Shown: positions 16,523 to 27,286 of the stretch, one piece after another
Layout of the letters: each line of letters opens with the position of its first letter
How positions within the stretch are numbered: the stretch's first letter is position 1
NCBI GenBank assembly: GCA_029212405.1
Contig: JARGNR010000006.1
Location: 41,532 to 105,531 of the forward strand
Length of the DNA stretch: 64,000 bases
DNA from: Saprospiraceae bacterium
GTDB lineage: Bacteria; Bacteroidota; Bacteroidia; Chitinophagales; Saprospiraceae
Reading direction: 5' to 3'
Made by a program: the position numbers and the translations under genes
The notes under the pieces: generated by a model
The model's input: the letters and a program-made list of their open reading frames with translations, nothing else
Told to the model about the DNA's origin: nothing
The model's database searches: none

Positions 16523-19500
16523 TTAGGGTTTGGGTACTTGCTCTAGGAGTGCATTAAAATTGGATAAAAAGGAAGTATTCAAAGGATATAAGAGAACTTG
16601 ACTGAATAGATAGTTCAAATCATCATTCGGATTGGTGTACTTTGCCTTGCTATTCATATTGTAATCCCCCGTAAAATACCCATACGCATTATCATAATTG
16701 ATCAAAAATTCTGGCGAACTAAATAATACATTGATATATAAAAGATTTTGATCATCATTCGGATTGGTAAATTTCACTTTTCCATTGGAATCAAAATCAC
16801 CGGCCCACAAAGACATATATCCATCTGCCACATCTGCTTTTTGTGATAATCCAGTAAAATCATTCGAATCGTCTAGTGAAGTTCCGTAATTAAATACAGG
16901 AAAATCTGGTGAGGTGAAATCAACCAATTCATCATTCTTCACCTTCATCGACATGGCACCCAAGTGAGATCTATGCTTGATGACAACATAAAAACTATCG
17001 ACATTTATGCCATTAAATCTCAAATCAGAAACTCCATCTAAATCAACTACATCTCCATCTCTTTGTAACAATCCTGACCGAGTCGCAATAGGAACCGTAT
17101 AATCATCTTTTGATCGTAATTCAACATGCACCCAATCCACAATGGCATTGTCTCCTTCTACCGAAAAAACGCCTAATGAGTCGGCGATGCTTGTATTTTC
17201 TGGTAATAACCCAGGCCCCATCTTTATAAATCTAGATGGCGTATCCATATACACATCGTTAGAAAAAGTATAAGGATCAGTGTCAGGAATAAAATTTTGA
17301 CCAGTAAATGGACTTACTCGTAGATCATCTCTCATCAACGGATGTCCACTTTCGGTAGACGTCCTTCCTTGATTCTCCATCAAGGCACCTTCTAGATATA
17401 CCCGAAGCTTTAAAGAAATATCTGGAAACACTAAAATGTGCAATGTTGCATTGGTACATGATGTACTGATTGCATTATCACAAATGGTATAGATGATTTC
17501 TGTTGCTCCTGAAAATGAACTGTTTGGTGTAAAGTTGAACAACCCATTTTCATCCATGTAATATGTACCATCATCCGTTATGATCTGATTCTCTTCACTG
17601 CCTTGACTTAAAACAGAAATAATATCTCCTTCTGGATCACTATCATTCAAAATAACAGATCCACTGATCGAATTCCCTTGTAATCCATAAGCAAAATCAT
17701 CTGCTGCTACAATTGAATTTAGGGCAGACGGATGATTGATGGTTACTACTTGAAAAGAATGAGAACAATCTAAAGGTTGGTCTTGAACACAAACTGAATA
17801 ATAAATGGTGTCTTTCCCTATAAATCCAGGCTGAGGAGTATAGGTGATCACTCCCGCTAAACTAACGGATGTATTGCCTTTATTTGATCCTCCGGTTATT
17901 GAAACTGAAGAAGGATCAAGATCGCATCCTTGAGTAAATACACAATTATCATTTGCAACTGTATGAATTTCAACAGGAGCGCCTTGTACCAATTCATCAG
18001 TATCTGCAAATGTGGTAGAAAATTCAAGATTGCCTATTGGATTCGCTGTTGCATATACATCCTCTACAACATTTATTTCTAAATATGTAGCAGGACATCC
18101 TACGATTTGAGGGGATATACAGACTGGAACTGCATAGATGTATTTGCCTTTTTTATTTGCTTGGAACGTATACGTCCCATCTGGATTTATTGTTAATGTT
18201 ACTAAACTCGAAGGCGGCTTTGAAACAAGACTATATTGACCATTATATGTAGTTCCACTCGGCACATTATCATTGGTATTGATATTTCCTTCAATCTCAA
18301 GATCAACTGCTGTCACATTAAAATCATGATTGGTACAAAGCAATACAGTAATCGGGTCCGTTGGAGAGCTTGCTACACACCCTGTACTTGATTCAGTAAA
18401 CTCAAATGTAACAATTCCAGGTGCTCTTGCAGTCACTATTCCAGAATTGGTCACTGAGGCAATCCCTGGATTACTACTGGTCCAAAAACCTCCAGATGAA
18501 GGAGATAAATTAGTCGTATAACCTATGCATATTTCAGAATCCCCCAATATGTCTACATCGAACGACTCGATCACTTGGATGTTCGTATTGCTATCGGATA
18601 CACATCCCGTATTATCATCCGTAAATACAAAGTAAGCCGTTCCTGTTGAGTGTCCAGTTACATTACCATTCAAATCAACAGACGCAATATCTGGATTCAA
18701 ACTGGCCCAAGCACCTCCTGAAGAAGGTGAAAGTGTGGTAGTACTGTTTAAGCAAATACTTGAAGGTCCCGAAACAAATACAGTAGGAACACCATTGACA
18801 GTTAAAGATGCACTTAAATTGGAAGTACAACCAGTGGACAGGTCTACATATGTAAACTGCACACTGCCTTGTCCTACAGCTGTAATAGTACCTGAATTAT
18901 CAATTGTTGCTACATTTTCATTCGAACTGGACCACACCCCACCTGAAGAAGGTGACATACTACTTGTTTCTCCTATGCATAAATAAACAGGTCCCGTAAA
19001 GCTAATATCTGGCCCTGACTCCACCGTAATTAATTCATTTGCTGTTAATTCACATCCTGTTGCTAAATCAGTAAATATAAAAGATGCAGTTCCAGGAGAA
19101 ATTGCAATTACTTCCCCATTATTTTGAATCGAGGCAATAGCAGGATGGAGGCTTGTCCATATACCTCCTGATGTAGGAGTTAAATTCGTTGAATTGCCCA
19201 CGCATATATTGGCGGGTCCTATCACTGAGATATCAGGAACATCGTTGACTATTATTTCTTGTGACTCATCCGAAACACATCCTGTAGTACTATCAGTAAA
19301 TATAAATCGTACTGTACCTGGAGCAATTGCCGTAAATATTCCATCATTGTTAATGGTGGCAATACTTGTATTCGTACTTGTCCATGTGCCTTCAGCAGTT
19401 GATATCATTTGACCTGTATCGTTGGCACAAAGCAAATTCGGTCCATCTAACACGATGCTTGGCTTGTCAAATACAATAACAGGAGCGGACTCATTCGAAA

Positions 19501-22500
19501 TACATCCCTCATTAGATATAAAGGTAAACTTGGCCAAGCCTTGTCCTATACCCGTAACTACTCCTTGATCAGTAATTATTGCAACATTTTCGTTATTACT
19601 TACCCATGCTCCTCCAGTTGAAGGCTCCAGAGTAGTTTCTTCTCCAACACATATAGCAGTACTTCCTGTAACTTCCACATTTGGTTTAGGTAATATCGTA
19701 ATAGGTGCGGATGCATTCGATACACATCCTGATCCATTTTCATAAAAAGTAAACGTTGCAGTCCCCGCATGCATACCCAAAACTATCCCATTTGAACTTA
19801 TCGTAGCAACATAATTATCACTGCTTACCCATGTTCCTCCTGAGCTTGGCAACATATTGGTCGTGCCTCCAATACATATTTCATCACTACCAGAAATAGA
19901 AACTGAAGGATTTTCATATACTGTAAACAAAGCATCTGGCGTTGCTGAACATCCTGTCAAATTATCAACAAAAGTGAAATTGACACTTCCTACAGAAATC
20001 CCTGTAATCAAACCATTATTATCTATAGTTGCAATCGAGGGGTTAGAACTTTCCCATACTCCACCAGTGGAAGGAGAAATAGTTGTCGTTGATCCAATAC
20101 AGACTGAATTGGACTCTAGATATTCAACATACGGATCAGGTTCAATGGTAATTTCTGTAGATGGGTTGGATGTACAGCCTAATGCACTATCAAAAGTAAA
20201 GGTAACTGAACCAGGAGCCAGGCCTGTAACAAGCCCACTATTCGTAATCATTGCAATATTATCGTCACTAGAACTCCAAACTCCACCAGTGGCAGGAGAT
20301 AATGTGGTAGTCGAACCAATACAAATAGATGAAGGTCCGGTTATCTCAATTTCCGTTGGGTCTTCAACAATCAAATTTTCACTGCTTTGAGAAGTACAAC
20401 CAGTAAAGTCATTTGTGTACATAAACTGAACACTACCAGGTGATATCCCGGTTATTGTTCCATCAGAGGTGATTGTAGCTACTGCAACATCTGTACTATA
20501 CCAATATCCACCAGCTGAAGGTGAAATTGAACTGGTCTCCCCAACACAAATAGATGTTGGACCAGTAAATCCAATAGTTGGTTCATTTTCAACAGTCAAT
20601 GGCAAGGATGCAATAGATGTACAACCCGTCAAGGTATTGGTAAATGTAAATGTAGCAGCACCAGCACCAACTGCTGTGATTAATCCTGAATTAGTAATAG
20701 TAGCTATTGAAGAATTTGAACTGGTCCATATTCCACCTGATGATGGAGTTATTGTGGTTGTTTCTCCAATACATAAACTACTTTCGTCAAGTCCGTTAAT
20801 CGAAGGATTATCGTTGACATTAACCGTAATAAAATTATCTGAAATACAGCCATTGGTAAACTCTACAAAAGTAAACGTAGCAATACCTGGATTGACACCA
20901 GTGACAATTCCTGAACTACTAACTGTAGCTACATTTGAATTGCTGCTCATCCAAATACCACCAGTACTGGGTAGCAATGATGTGGTCGAATTTATGCAAA
21001 TATCAGCCGGCCCATTTAAGCTGGTTTCTGGATTACCAATTACCGTAATCGGTGTACTTAATGTTTCTGGACATCCATTTGAAGTTACAAAGTCAAAAGT
21101 TACAGTACCCGCATTGATTGCGGTAACTACACCCGAAGGCGAAACCACGGCAATAGCTGTATTGCTACTTGTCCAAACACCTGCCAAGGTTGAAGAGAGA
21201 TATGTTTGATTGTTTTCACAAATCGTTGATGGTCCATTGACACTTAAAAGTGGCGTACCGTATACATTAATTTCAAAAGTAGCATCCATATAACAATCAT
21301 CAGAAACTGGACTATAAGTTATGATGGCATCACCAACAGAAATAGGTGTTATAATACCATCATTATTGATTTGTGCAATGGCATTATTGCTACTACTCCA
21401 AACACCTCCGCCTACTGTTGCTGTCAAGGTTATATTTTCATTTAAACAAAGTTGATTCTCTCCAACTATTTCAAGCATTCCATTTTCAGATACTGTTATT
21501 GGACTACTTGGCTCTGAAAAACATCCAGTCTCATCGTTCCTAAAAGTAAATGTTGCCGTACCATTTGAAATCCCTGTAACCAATCCTGTATTATCCACTG
21601 TAGCAACTGCATAATTGTCACTGGTCCAAACCCCTCCTGAATTAGGAATTAATTGACTCGTGCCATTAACACATATTTCATCAGGTCCGTTGATTGATAT
21701 AGGAGGAGAGACATTCACATCGATAACAGCAGTAGCTTCAGTCGTACATCCTATACTGTTTGTAACTGTTACATTATATGCCGTTGATGGAGCACCAGGT
21801 ACAACAGTCACAGATTGGTTCGTTGAATTGCCGGCATTACTCCCCCATTGATACGAAGCTGCAGAGGAAGAGTTGACTGAAAGTGTAACTTCTTCTCCTT
21901 CACAAATTTCTGTGTTTAATGCAAAAATAAAAGGTTCATATGCTTCATATACAAAGGCTGTTGTATTCGAACTACATCCCTTGCTATCCGTCACTGTTAA
22001 ACTGTAATTTCCATTCAATGAGATATCTATTGATTGAGTATTGGCAGAAAATCCACCAGGCCCATTCCAATTGTAAGTAAATTCTGATGTACCTCCTGTT
22101 ACGATGGCACTCAATTGAGAATCATCCTTCAAACATAAAGATCCGTTAAAATCTACACTGACTTCTACCGACGGATCAATTGTGATCAAACTTGTAGCAG
22201 AAGATTCGCATCCATTAGAATTAGTATAATTAAAAGAGACCGAACCAGCACTCACTCCTACCACTGTTCCTGTAGATGATACAATCGCAATCTCAGGATC
22301 ACTACTGGTCCAAAAACCATTTGATCCACTTGTTGTTAATTGAGTATTCTCGCCTACGCATATGGTCGTTGTTCCAGATAATGAGACTGTAGGTTTAGAT
22401 ATTATTTCCACCAAAAAGCTTGGGTCTGATGTACACGATGAAGAATTCCCTTCATATGAAATCATCACAAATCCAGCTGCAACTCCTGTTACGACTCCAC

Positions 22501-25500
22501 TGGAATTAATCGTGGCAATGGATGTATTTGATGATGCCCAAAATCCTCCATTCCCATTTACACTTAATGTAGTTGATTCATCTTCACATAGAAGTGATTC
22601 TCCTGTAATTTCAATTGTTCCTTCTGGATCTACCGTGATTGGTATTGATGGATTCGAAATACATCCATCATTAGAAATAAATGTAAAAGTAGCGGTCCCT
22701 TCTGCTAAAGCAGTTACTATTCCTCCATTAGAGACCACAGCAATTGAATTGTCGCTACTTGTCCATAGTCCACCTGAAGTAGGTGTCAATGACGTATTGG
22801 CGCCAATGCAGATATTTTCAGGTCCTGTAACATTTACAACAGGTAAAGCCACTACGGCTATTGGTTGTGTGGCATCAGAAGTACAACCCGTGTCATTCTG
22901 TGTGAATACAAATGTTGTATTTCCTTGACTTACACCTGTTACCACTCCATTATTATCTACAGTTGCAACACTCTCATCATTGCTGGACCATACCCCTCCT
23001 GTTGTTGGATTTAATTGAGATGTAAACCCTTCACATATTTGAGTAGGTCCTGTAACAGAAACAATAGGTTTTGGACGAACCGTAATCTCAGTACTTGGAT
23101 TTGACTCACATTGAGTTGAGGAATTAGTGAATATAAAACGTGCATTTCCTTCTGACAAGGCGGTTATAGTACCATCATTAGATACTACAGCAACTGTATT
23201 ATTGGTACTTTCCCATGTGCCTCCTGTAGTAGGCGAAAGAGTAGAAGTCTCCCCTACGCAAATAGTTTCAGGCCCCGTTACCACCACTTCAGGTCGAGCA
23301 ATGACATCTATGGTAGCTGTTGCCGATGTCTCACATCCTAAATCATTGGTTACAGTTACGGTATAACTGGTTGATGGTGGTGATGGAGTGACTGTAACAG
23401 ATGAAGAAGTAGCATTTCCTGCATTCGCATCCCATAAAAATCCGACTGCCGAAGATGAATTAATTTCTAAATCAACACTCTCTCCTTCACAGACTTCGGT
23501 ATTTAAAGTGAAAATAAATGGTTGATACGCTTCGTAAACATAAGCAGACATGGAGGTTGAACAGCCAGCATCATCTGTAACTGTTACATAATAATTTCCA
23601 CTTACATTTACATCAATAGATTGAGCAACAGACACAAAAGAGTTGGGTCCAGTCCATTCGTATTGATAATTAGGTACACCTCCGTTGACATTTGCCGAGA
23701 GCTGGGAATCCTCTTCTAAGCAAATTGTTCCATTGAAATCTATATCCAGAGTTAGTTCTGGATATACCTGCACTGTTGTTTGTGCAGTATTCATACATCC
23801 TTGATCATTGGTAACAGTGACAGTGTAAGTGGTTGTTTCTGATGGAGTCACGATAACTTGCGCAGATGTAGCTGAAGTATGTCCCCATGCATAGGTATAA
23901 TTTGAACTGGAAGAATTATCACTTGCCGTAAGTGTGGCATATCCTTCTCCAAAGCAATTGTTGGGACTGGAATTGTTAATACTCGCTGAAAGTATATTTA
24001 TTGTTGTTGTTGCTTCTGCACAACAATCGAAAGTAGGAATCTCTGCGCACAGTTGACTTGACGCTGAAATGAGTCCTACCCCAAAGGAATCTCCATTATT
24101 GTCTGGAGAGCATACTTCAATAGTCGCTACTTGTACATCACCAGGCACATCTGACAATGTAATTTCAATTTCTCCCGCTCCTTCACCAATAGAAGTCCAT
24201 GAAGTGGTACTCCCACTTCCAGATATTCCTCCAGCAATAATCGTTGCATTGACTGTTCGAACATTATCTTTTTCGTGCAATGGAATGGTAAATGTAATGT
24301 CTCGATTGGTATCGCTCATTCCTATGGGCATACTATACACAAAACAATCATCTCCTCCTACATAGGAATGGTATAAATCAATATCACTCTGTATCAGAGA
24401 AGAAGATCCTTGCCCATTGGATTGAATACGTTCTACATAGGCAGCAGCACTAGACAAGGGACAAGATCCAGTTTTTGATATTTCTATTAATCCATCGTCA
24501 CTCACTGTTGTCAATTCAGCTCGATATAATCGCTCTGAATCAAGAGTACCATCCGTTCGATACAATTCGTATTCTACTGCCGTTCGACCTTCTATGGTAA
24601 CAGAACCACAAGAAGACTCCGCCCATACTTCCACAACAACTTTTGTGAAATCGTCAGGATCTGTTATTTGTATAGAGGGTGAAGTTTCTCCTTCTATTCC
24701 CTCAATATATGTATCAATAATCTTTCCCTCTCCACAAGGGTTAAAAATCACATTGGAAAGTCCTAAGTCATTCTCAAATGAATAACATCGTTCGTACGTA
24801 AATTCATCTTGTCCCGAGGCATCAGAATCTGGCGTATACACAAACGATCCATCTTCATTGAATTGAATTTCTCCCTTTGTTGGTGGAGTTGTTATTTGAT
24901 AATTTAAATTAAAAGTGTTTTCAGGCGAATCATCATTGGTTGCTACAGAGTTAGTCAATACCTCTTCATCACATATAGTATAAGATTCTGAAATGGGTAG
25001 TAAACATTCGGGATCAGGACAAGTTTCCTTGAGTTGAACATTATCGATCCATACTGTTCCAGTTGTTTGCCCCAAATTAAAAGTAAGGTCTACATTATTA
25101 TCTGTTGCGTCCGCGGTAAATTCAAAAACATATTGTCCATTAAAATTAGCAATAGATACATCTTGCACAAAATAGGTGGTAAATGGGATTAACGTTTTTT
25201 GGACCATTATCTGAATCTCACGACTATTGGATGCTTTGGCTTCAAAATAAATCCTGTAGGTTTTACCGCTTTCAATACTAAGGTTATTGTGTTCTAATTG
25301 AGTATACCAGGATTGACTCCCAACTGATGTTATGTCAATTTTTGCAGAATTAATTCCTGAAAGCTGGCTGGTATTATCAATAGTAAACGTGCTTTGGTTT
25401 CCCATAAAATTATAGTGGTTCCAATTCGTTGTACCTTGTTTAAATTCATTATTTTCTATGAAACCACAGTCAATATCTTCACAGTCTACCAAGCCATCTT

Positions 25501-26986
25501 CATCATCATCTATCCCATTTTCACAGATCTCTTTTTTTTCTTCCGGACAAAAGGTAAATCCATTTATTCGAATTGCATGATCGTCACTTTGTCCCTCATC
25601 GTCTGGTCCATTTGAATACGTAAATGTTATAGAAGTAACTTTCCCTAGAGAAGTAATCGTAGCTTGTCCATCTGGGTCTGTGTGGTCAAGATTGCCCTCC
25701 AAACTCGATCCATATTCGGAGAGTAATTTTAAATTGGGGGTGTTATTGTTAAATACATTTATTTTACTCCCAATGACGGCATTTAACGCAACGGGTGTAC
25801 CCATGCTATCTGCTACAACATCCACTTCATCTTGCCAACTTTCTAGAGCCGTAAAGGCAATACCTTGATGATCGATATCACCAATAAGTAGATTACATAA
25901 TTGAGAAGGATATTCAAATTCATAGGTTATTGACGTTGTTTGATCACTATTGTCTGCGGTTATACCAAACGTTAGAAATTCGCAACCATATGAAAATTGA
26001 CCATCATCTGTATCGGGATCTCCATCACAATTGACCGTAGCATTAGGGTCATTACAAGTTCCGGTATAAAAATGGTCACCTGGATAGCCGCAATTTGAAA
26101 AATCAATATTTTGACCGTCGGGATTGTTTAGTGTAACACTCACATTATATGTACCTTTAGCACCAGATATTGGATAAACACGGGTCACATTACTTTGTCC
26201 ATTTGTTATTTCCCAAACACTTCCATTCCCAATTCCATCATACCAGTCAAATGAATACAGAGTTTCACACTCATTGGAAGCATTACAATCTACACCACAA
26301 TCAGGATCATATTCATCAATAAGCATATCTCCATCATTATCTATATTATCTCCACAAATTTCTTCGGCAATATTTGACGTGATATTTACATTATCAATAG
26401 CGACATCCGATTGATATGTACCTGTGATTACGTTGAACCTCAACTGTACATCTTGTCCTACATACGCATTTAAATTTATGTTGGCGTTTAACCAGTTACT
26501 TCCTTGATCACCTGACATACTCCATAACGTATTCCATGTATTCCCATCATCTGTTGAAATATCTAAATTAAAAGACCCCATGCCTGACCCTCTCATATGA
26601 TATGCAAATACAATTTGGGTATTGAGATTAGAAAGAACAGAAAAACAAGGAGAGATTAAGTTTGCTACCTTACTTGGGTTGTTTGGAGTAGTAGCTTCTG
26701 TATATAAATAATACGTACCTTCAAATGCTGCTGTTGGCCCTGTGCCTCCGGATGTAGTTGATCCCGACCAAAGCAACCAATCAAAATCATCGGAATTGTC
26801 CTGCATCCAATTTTCTATGGAATTAGATTCAAAATCCTCAAAAATAGGAAAGGAATTGGTGGGGTTTGAGCAGGCATATATTTTACCCGAAGAAAAGACA
26901 ACGACAGTTATTCCTATAACTATCTGTACGATTCTTGCAAAGTAAGGGTATTTGCTTGAATTCATCAGGTTGTTTGTTTCGTCCAT
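16523..26986 (-). CDS. Giant surface protein 1: MAM head, PKD/BIG2 stalk, conserved C-terminal module
   Basis: This 3487-residue protein has a signal sequence (hydrophobic residues 18-33). Its head is an MAM-like domain (about 46-205), a calcium-type linker 'CGDNIDNDGDMLIDEYDPDC', an uncharacterised beta domain, a second Asp-rich linker near 485-505, and a CBM4/9-like galactose-binding domain (about 508-655). A Big_9-like segment and an unclassified region follow to about residue 990. The stalk is a PKD-like domain, a PKD pair (about 23303-23760), 5 BIG2-like repeats, a second PKD pair (about 21710-22182) and 15 more BIG2-like repeats (18338-21709). The last 604 residues (16523-18337) start at 'CTNHDFNV' and end in two EF-hand-like loops, 'GDFDSNGKVKFTNPNDD' and 'GDYNMNSKAKYTNPNDD'. 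No type A or B T9SS tail is visible. Surface adhesion or matrix function is inferred from architecture only. Confidence 0.88.
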   Translation of the reverse strand: MDETNNLMNSSKYPYFARIVQIVIGITVVVFSSGKIYACSNPTNSFPIFEDFESNSIENWMQDNSDDFDWLLWSGSTTSGGTGPTAAFEGTYYLYTEATTPNNPSKVANLISPCFSVLSNLNTQIVFAYHMRGSGMGSFNLDISTDDGNTWNTLWSMSGDQGSNWLNANINLNAYVGQDVQLRFNVITGTYQSDVAIDNVNITSNIAEEICGDNIDNDGDMLIDEYDPDCGVDCNASNECETLYSFDWYDGIGNGSVWEITNGQSNVTRVYPISGAKGTYNVSVTLNNPDGQNIDFSNCGYPGDHFYTGTCNDPNATVNCDGDPDTDDGQFSYGCEFLTFGITADNSDQTTSITYEFEYPSQLCNLLIGDIDHQGIAFTALESWQDEVDVVADSMGTPVALNAVIGSKINVFNNNTPNLKLLSEYGSSLEGNLDHTDPDGQATITSLGKVTSITFTYSNGPDDEGQSDDHAIRINGFTFCPEEKKEICENGIDDDEDGLVDCEDIDCGFIENNEFKQGTTNWNHYNFMGNQSTFTIDNTSQLSGINSAKIDITSVGSQSWYTQLEHNNLSIESGKTYRIYFEAKASNSREIQIMVQKTLIPFTTYFVQDVSIANFNGQYVFEFTADATDNNVDLTFNLGQTTGTVWIDNVQLKETCPDPECLLPISESYTICDEEVLTNSVATNDDSPENTFNLNYQITTPPTKGEIQFNEDGSFVYTPDSDASGQDEFTYERCYSFENDLGLSNVIFNPCGEGKIIDTYIEGIEGETSPSIQITDPDDFTKVVVEVWAESSCGSVTIEGRTAVEYELYRTDGTLDSERLYRAELTTVSDDGLIEISKTGSCPLSSAAAYVERIQSNGQGSSSLIQSDIDLYHSYVGGDDCFVYSMPIGMSDTNRDITFTIPLHEKDNVRTVNATIIAGGISGSGSTTSWTSIGEGAGEIEITLSDVPGDVQVATIEVCSPDNNGDSFGVGLISASSQLCAEIPTFDCCAEATTTINILSASINNSSPNNCFGEGYATLTASDNSSSSNYTYAWGHTSATSAQVIVTPSETTTYTVTVTNDQGCMNTAQTTVQVYPELTLDIDFNGTICLEEDSQLSANVNGGVPNYQYEWTGPNSFVSVAQSIDVNVSGNYYVTVTDDAGCSTSMSAYVYEAYQPFIFTLNTEVCEGESVDLEINSSSAVGFLWDANAGNATSSSVTVTPSPPSTSYTVTVTNDLGCETSATATIDVIARPEVVVTGPETICVGETSTLSPTTGGTWESTNNTVAVVSNDGTITALSEGNARFIFTNSSTQCESNPSTEITVRPKPIVSVTGPTQICEGFTSQLNPTTGGVWSSNDESVATVDNNGVVTGVSQGNTTFVFTQNDTGCTSDATQPIAVVALPVVNVTGPENICIGANTSLTPTSGGLWTSSDNSIAVVSNGGIVTALAEGTATFTFISNDGCISNPSIPITVDPEGTIEITGESLLCEDESTTLSVNGNGGFWASSNTSIATINSSGVVTGVAAGFVMISYEGNSSSCTSDPSFLVEIISKPTVSLSGTTTICVGENTQLTTSGSNGFWTSSDPEIAIVSSTGTVVGVSAGSVSFNYTNSNGCESSATSLITIDPSVEVSVDFNGSLCLKDDSQLSAIVTGGTSEFTYNWNGPGGFSANTQSIDISLNGNYSLTVTDSKGCSSNTTAFVYEAYEPFIFALNTEICEGEEVTLSVNSSSAASYQWGSNAGNSTNQSVTVVPGAPSTAYNVTVTNSIGCTTEATAVIDVNVSPPISINGPDEICVNGTSQLIPNSGGVWTSDNYAVATVDNTGLVTGISNGTATFTFRNDETGCFSEPSSPITVSENGMLEIVGENQLCLNENITLTATVGGGVWSSSNNAIAQINNDGIITPISVGDAIITYSPVSDDCYMDATFEINVYGTPLLSVNGPSTICENNQTYLSSTLAGVWTSSNTAIAVVSPSGVVTAINAGTVTFDFVTSNGCPETLSTPITVIGNPETSLNGPADICINSTTSLLPSTGGIWMSSNSNVATVSSSGIVTGVNPGIATFTFVEFTNGCISDNFITVNVNDNPSINGLDESSLCIGETTTITPSSGGIWTSSNSSIATITNSGLITAVGAGAATFTFTNTLTGCTSIASLPLTVENEPTIGFTGPTSICVGETSSISPSAGGYWYSTDVAVATITSDGTITGISPGSVQFMYTNDFTGCTSQSSENLIVEDPTEIEITGPSSICIGSTTTLSPATGGVWSSSDDNIAMITNSGLVTGLAPGSVTFTFDSALGCTSNPSTEITIEPDPYVEYLESNSVCIGSTTTISPSTGGVWESSNPSIATIDNNGLITGISVGSVNFTFVDNLTGCSATPDALFTVYENPSVSISGSDEICIGGTTNMLPSSGGTWVSSDNYVATISSNGIVLGMHAGTATFTFYENGSGCVSNASAPITILPKPNVEVTGSTAICVGEETTLEPSTGGAWVSNNENVAIITDQGVVTGIGQGLAKFTFISNEGCISNESAPVIVFDKPSIVLDGPNLLCANDTGQMISTAEGTWTSTNTSIATINNDGIFTAIAPGTVRFIFTDSTTGCVSDESQEIIVNDVPDISVIGPANICVGNSTNLTPTSGGIWTSLHPAIASIQNNGEVIAISPGTASFIFTDLATGCELTANELITVESGPDISFTGPVYLCIGETSSMSPSSGGVWSSSNENVATIDNSGTITAVGQGSVQFTYVDLSTGCTSNLSASLTVNGVPTVFVSGPSSICLNSTTTLSPSSGGAWASLNPDIASVDLNGNVTGHSTGTAYFVFTDDNTGCVSDSNTNIQVIESFDVDILGDSEICIGYTTNLSPSSGGFWTSSNPGIASVTNSGIVTARAPGIVTFEFTESSTGCVASSPTDPITVLLCTNHDFNVTAVDLEIEGNINTNDNVPSGTTYNGQYSLVSKPPSSLVTLTINPDGTYTFQANKKGKYIYAVPVCISPQIVGCPATYLEINVVEDVYATANPIGNLEFSTTFADTDELVQGAPVEIHTVANDNCVFTQGCDLDPSSVSITGGSNKGNTSVSLAGVITYTPQPGFIGKDTIYYSVCVQDQPLDCSHSFQVVTINHPSALNSIVAADDFAYGLQGNSISGSVILNDSDPEGDIISVLSQGSEENQIITDDGTYYMDENGLFNFTPNSSFSGATEIIYTICDNAISTSCTNATLHILVFPDISLKLRVYLEGALMENQGRTSTESGHPLMRDDLRVSPFTGQNFIPDTDPYTFSNDVYMDTPSRFIKMGPGLLPENTSIADSLGVFSVEGDNAIVDWVHVELRSKDDYTVPIATRSGLLQRDGDVVDLDGVSDLRFNGINVDSFYVVIKHRSHLGAMSMKVKNDELVDFTSPDFPVFNYGTSLDDSNDFTGLSQKADVADGYMSLWAGDFDSNGKVKFTNPNDDQNLLYINVLFSSPEFLINYDNAYGYFTGDYNMNSKAKYTNPNDDLNYLFSQVLLYPLNTSFLSNFNALLEQVPKP
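18338..21709 (-). repeat. 15 BIG2-like Ig repeats of giant gene 1
   Basis: Fifteen consecutive repeats of 74-76 codons (about 225 bp each) follow the second PKD pair. The consensus is a cysteine box 'ICxGxTTxLSP', then 'GGxWxSSNxxIATV', 'xGxVTGxxxGxxxFxF' and 'TGCxS'. Each repeat has two conserved cysteines, expected to form one disulfide. Five more copies of the same repeat lie at about 22183-23302. Confidence 0.85.
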
Positions 26987-27278
26987 ATTAATGTTCGAAC
27001 CACTGCAGAATAAGTCTAACTTTAATCAATTGGTAAACAAATCACTTGGTTTCAATAGAAAGTGGTAAAGTTTCTATGGTTAAAAAACCACTTAAATTTT
27101 GTTCAAATATCGAATCGCTAAAATCTAAACTCCTTTGTAAATGACACTTTAATAAAAGTGACAACTACATTGCAATAATTCGAGATTAAAGCTACTTCTT
27201 ACCTACTATTTTTTACAAATTCCAACTTCTAATGACTGCTACTTTACTAAAGAAGATTCACTTTTGTAAAGTAGTTTA

Positions 27279-27286
27279 CAAAAATA
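27279..27286 (-). promoter_or_regulatory. Candidate -7 element upstream of giant gene 1
   Basis: Read on the minus strand this is TATTTTTG, a match to TAnnTTTG. It is 293 bp from the start codon, which would mean a long leader, and no -33 TTTG box is found at the normal spacing. The identical octamer occurs upstream of giant gene 2. Confidence 0.2.

Noticed and set aside
16523-16830. Type I dockerin of a cellulosome, because of paired D-x-N/D-x-D/N-G loops
   Set aside because: The NP-x-DD continuation and the spacing differ from dockerins, and no cohesin is seen in the window. Only a general calcium-loop resemblance is kept.
20469-21209. Long plus-strand open frames inside the giant genes (also 30780-31124, 43513-43962, 44953-45603, 58738-59181, 60238-60966)
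   Set aside because: They are antisense shadows of the BIG2 repeats: they restart in the same register with each 225-bp unit, have no start context, and the opposite frame is one continuous conserved protein.
18338-21709. Regularly spaced repeats considered as a CRISPR array
   Set aside because: The period is about 225 bp, the repeats are degenerate at DNA level and keep the reading frame; they encode protein domains.
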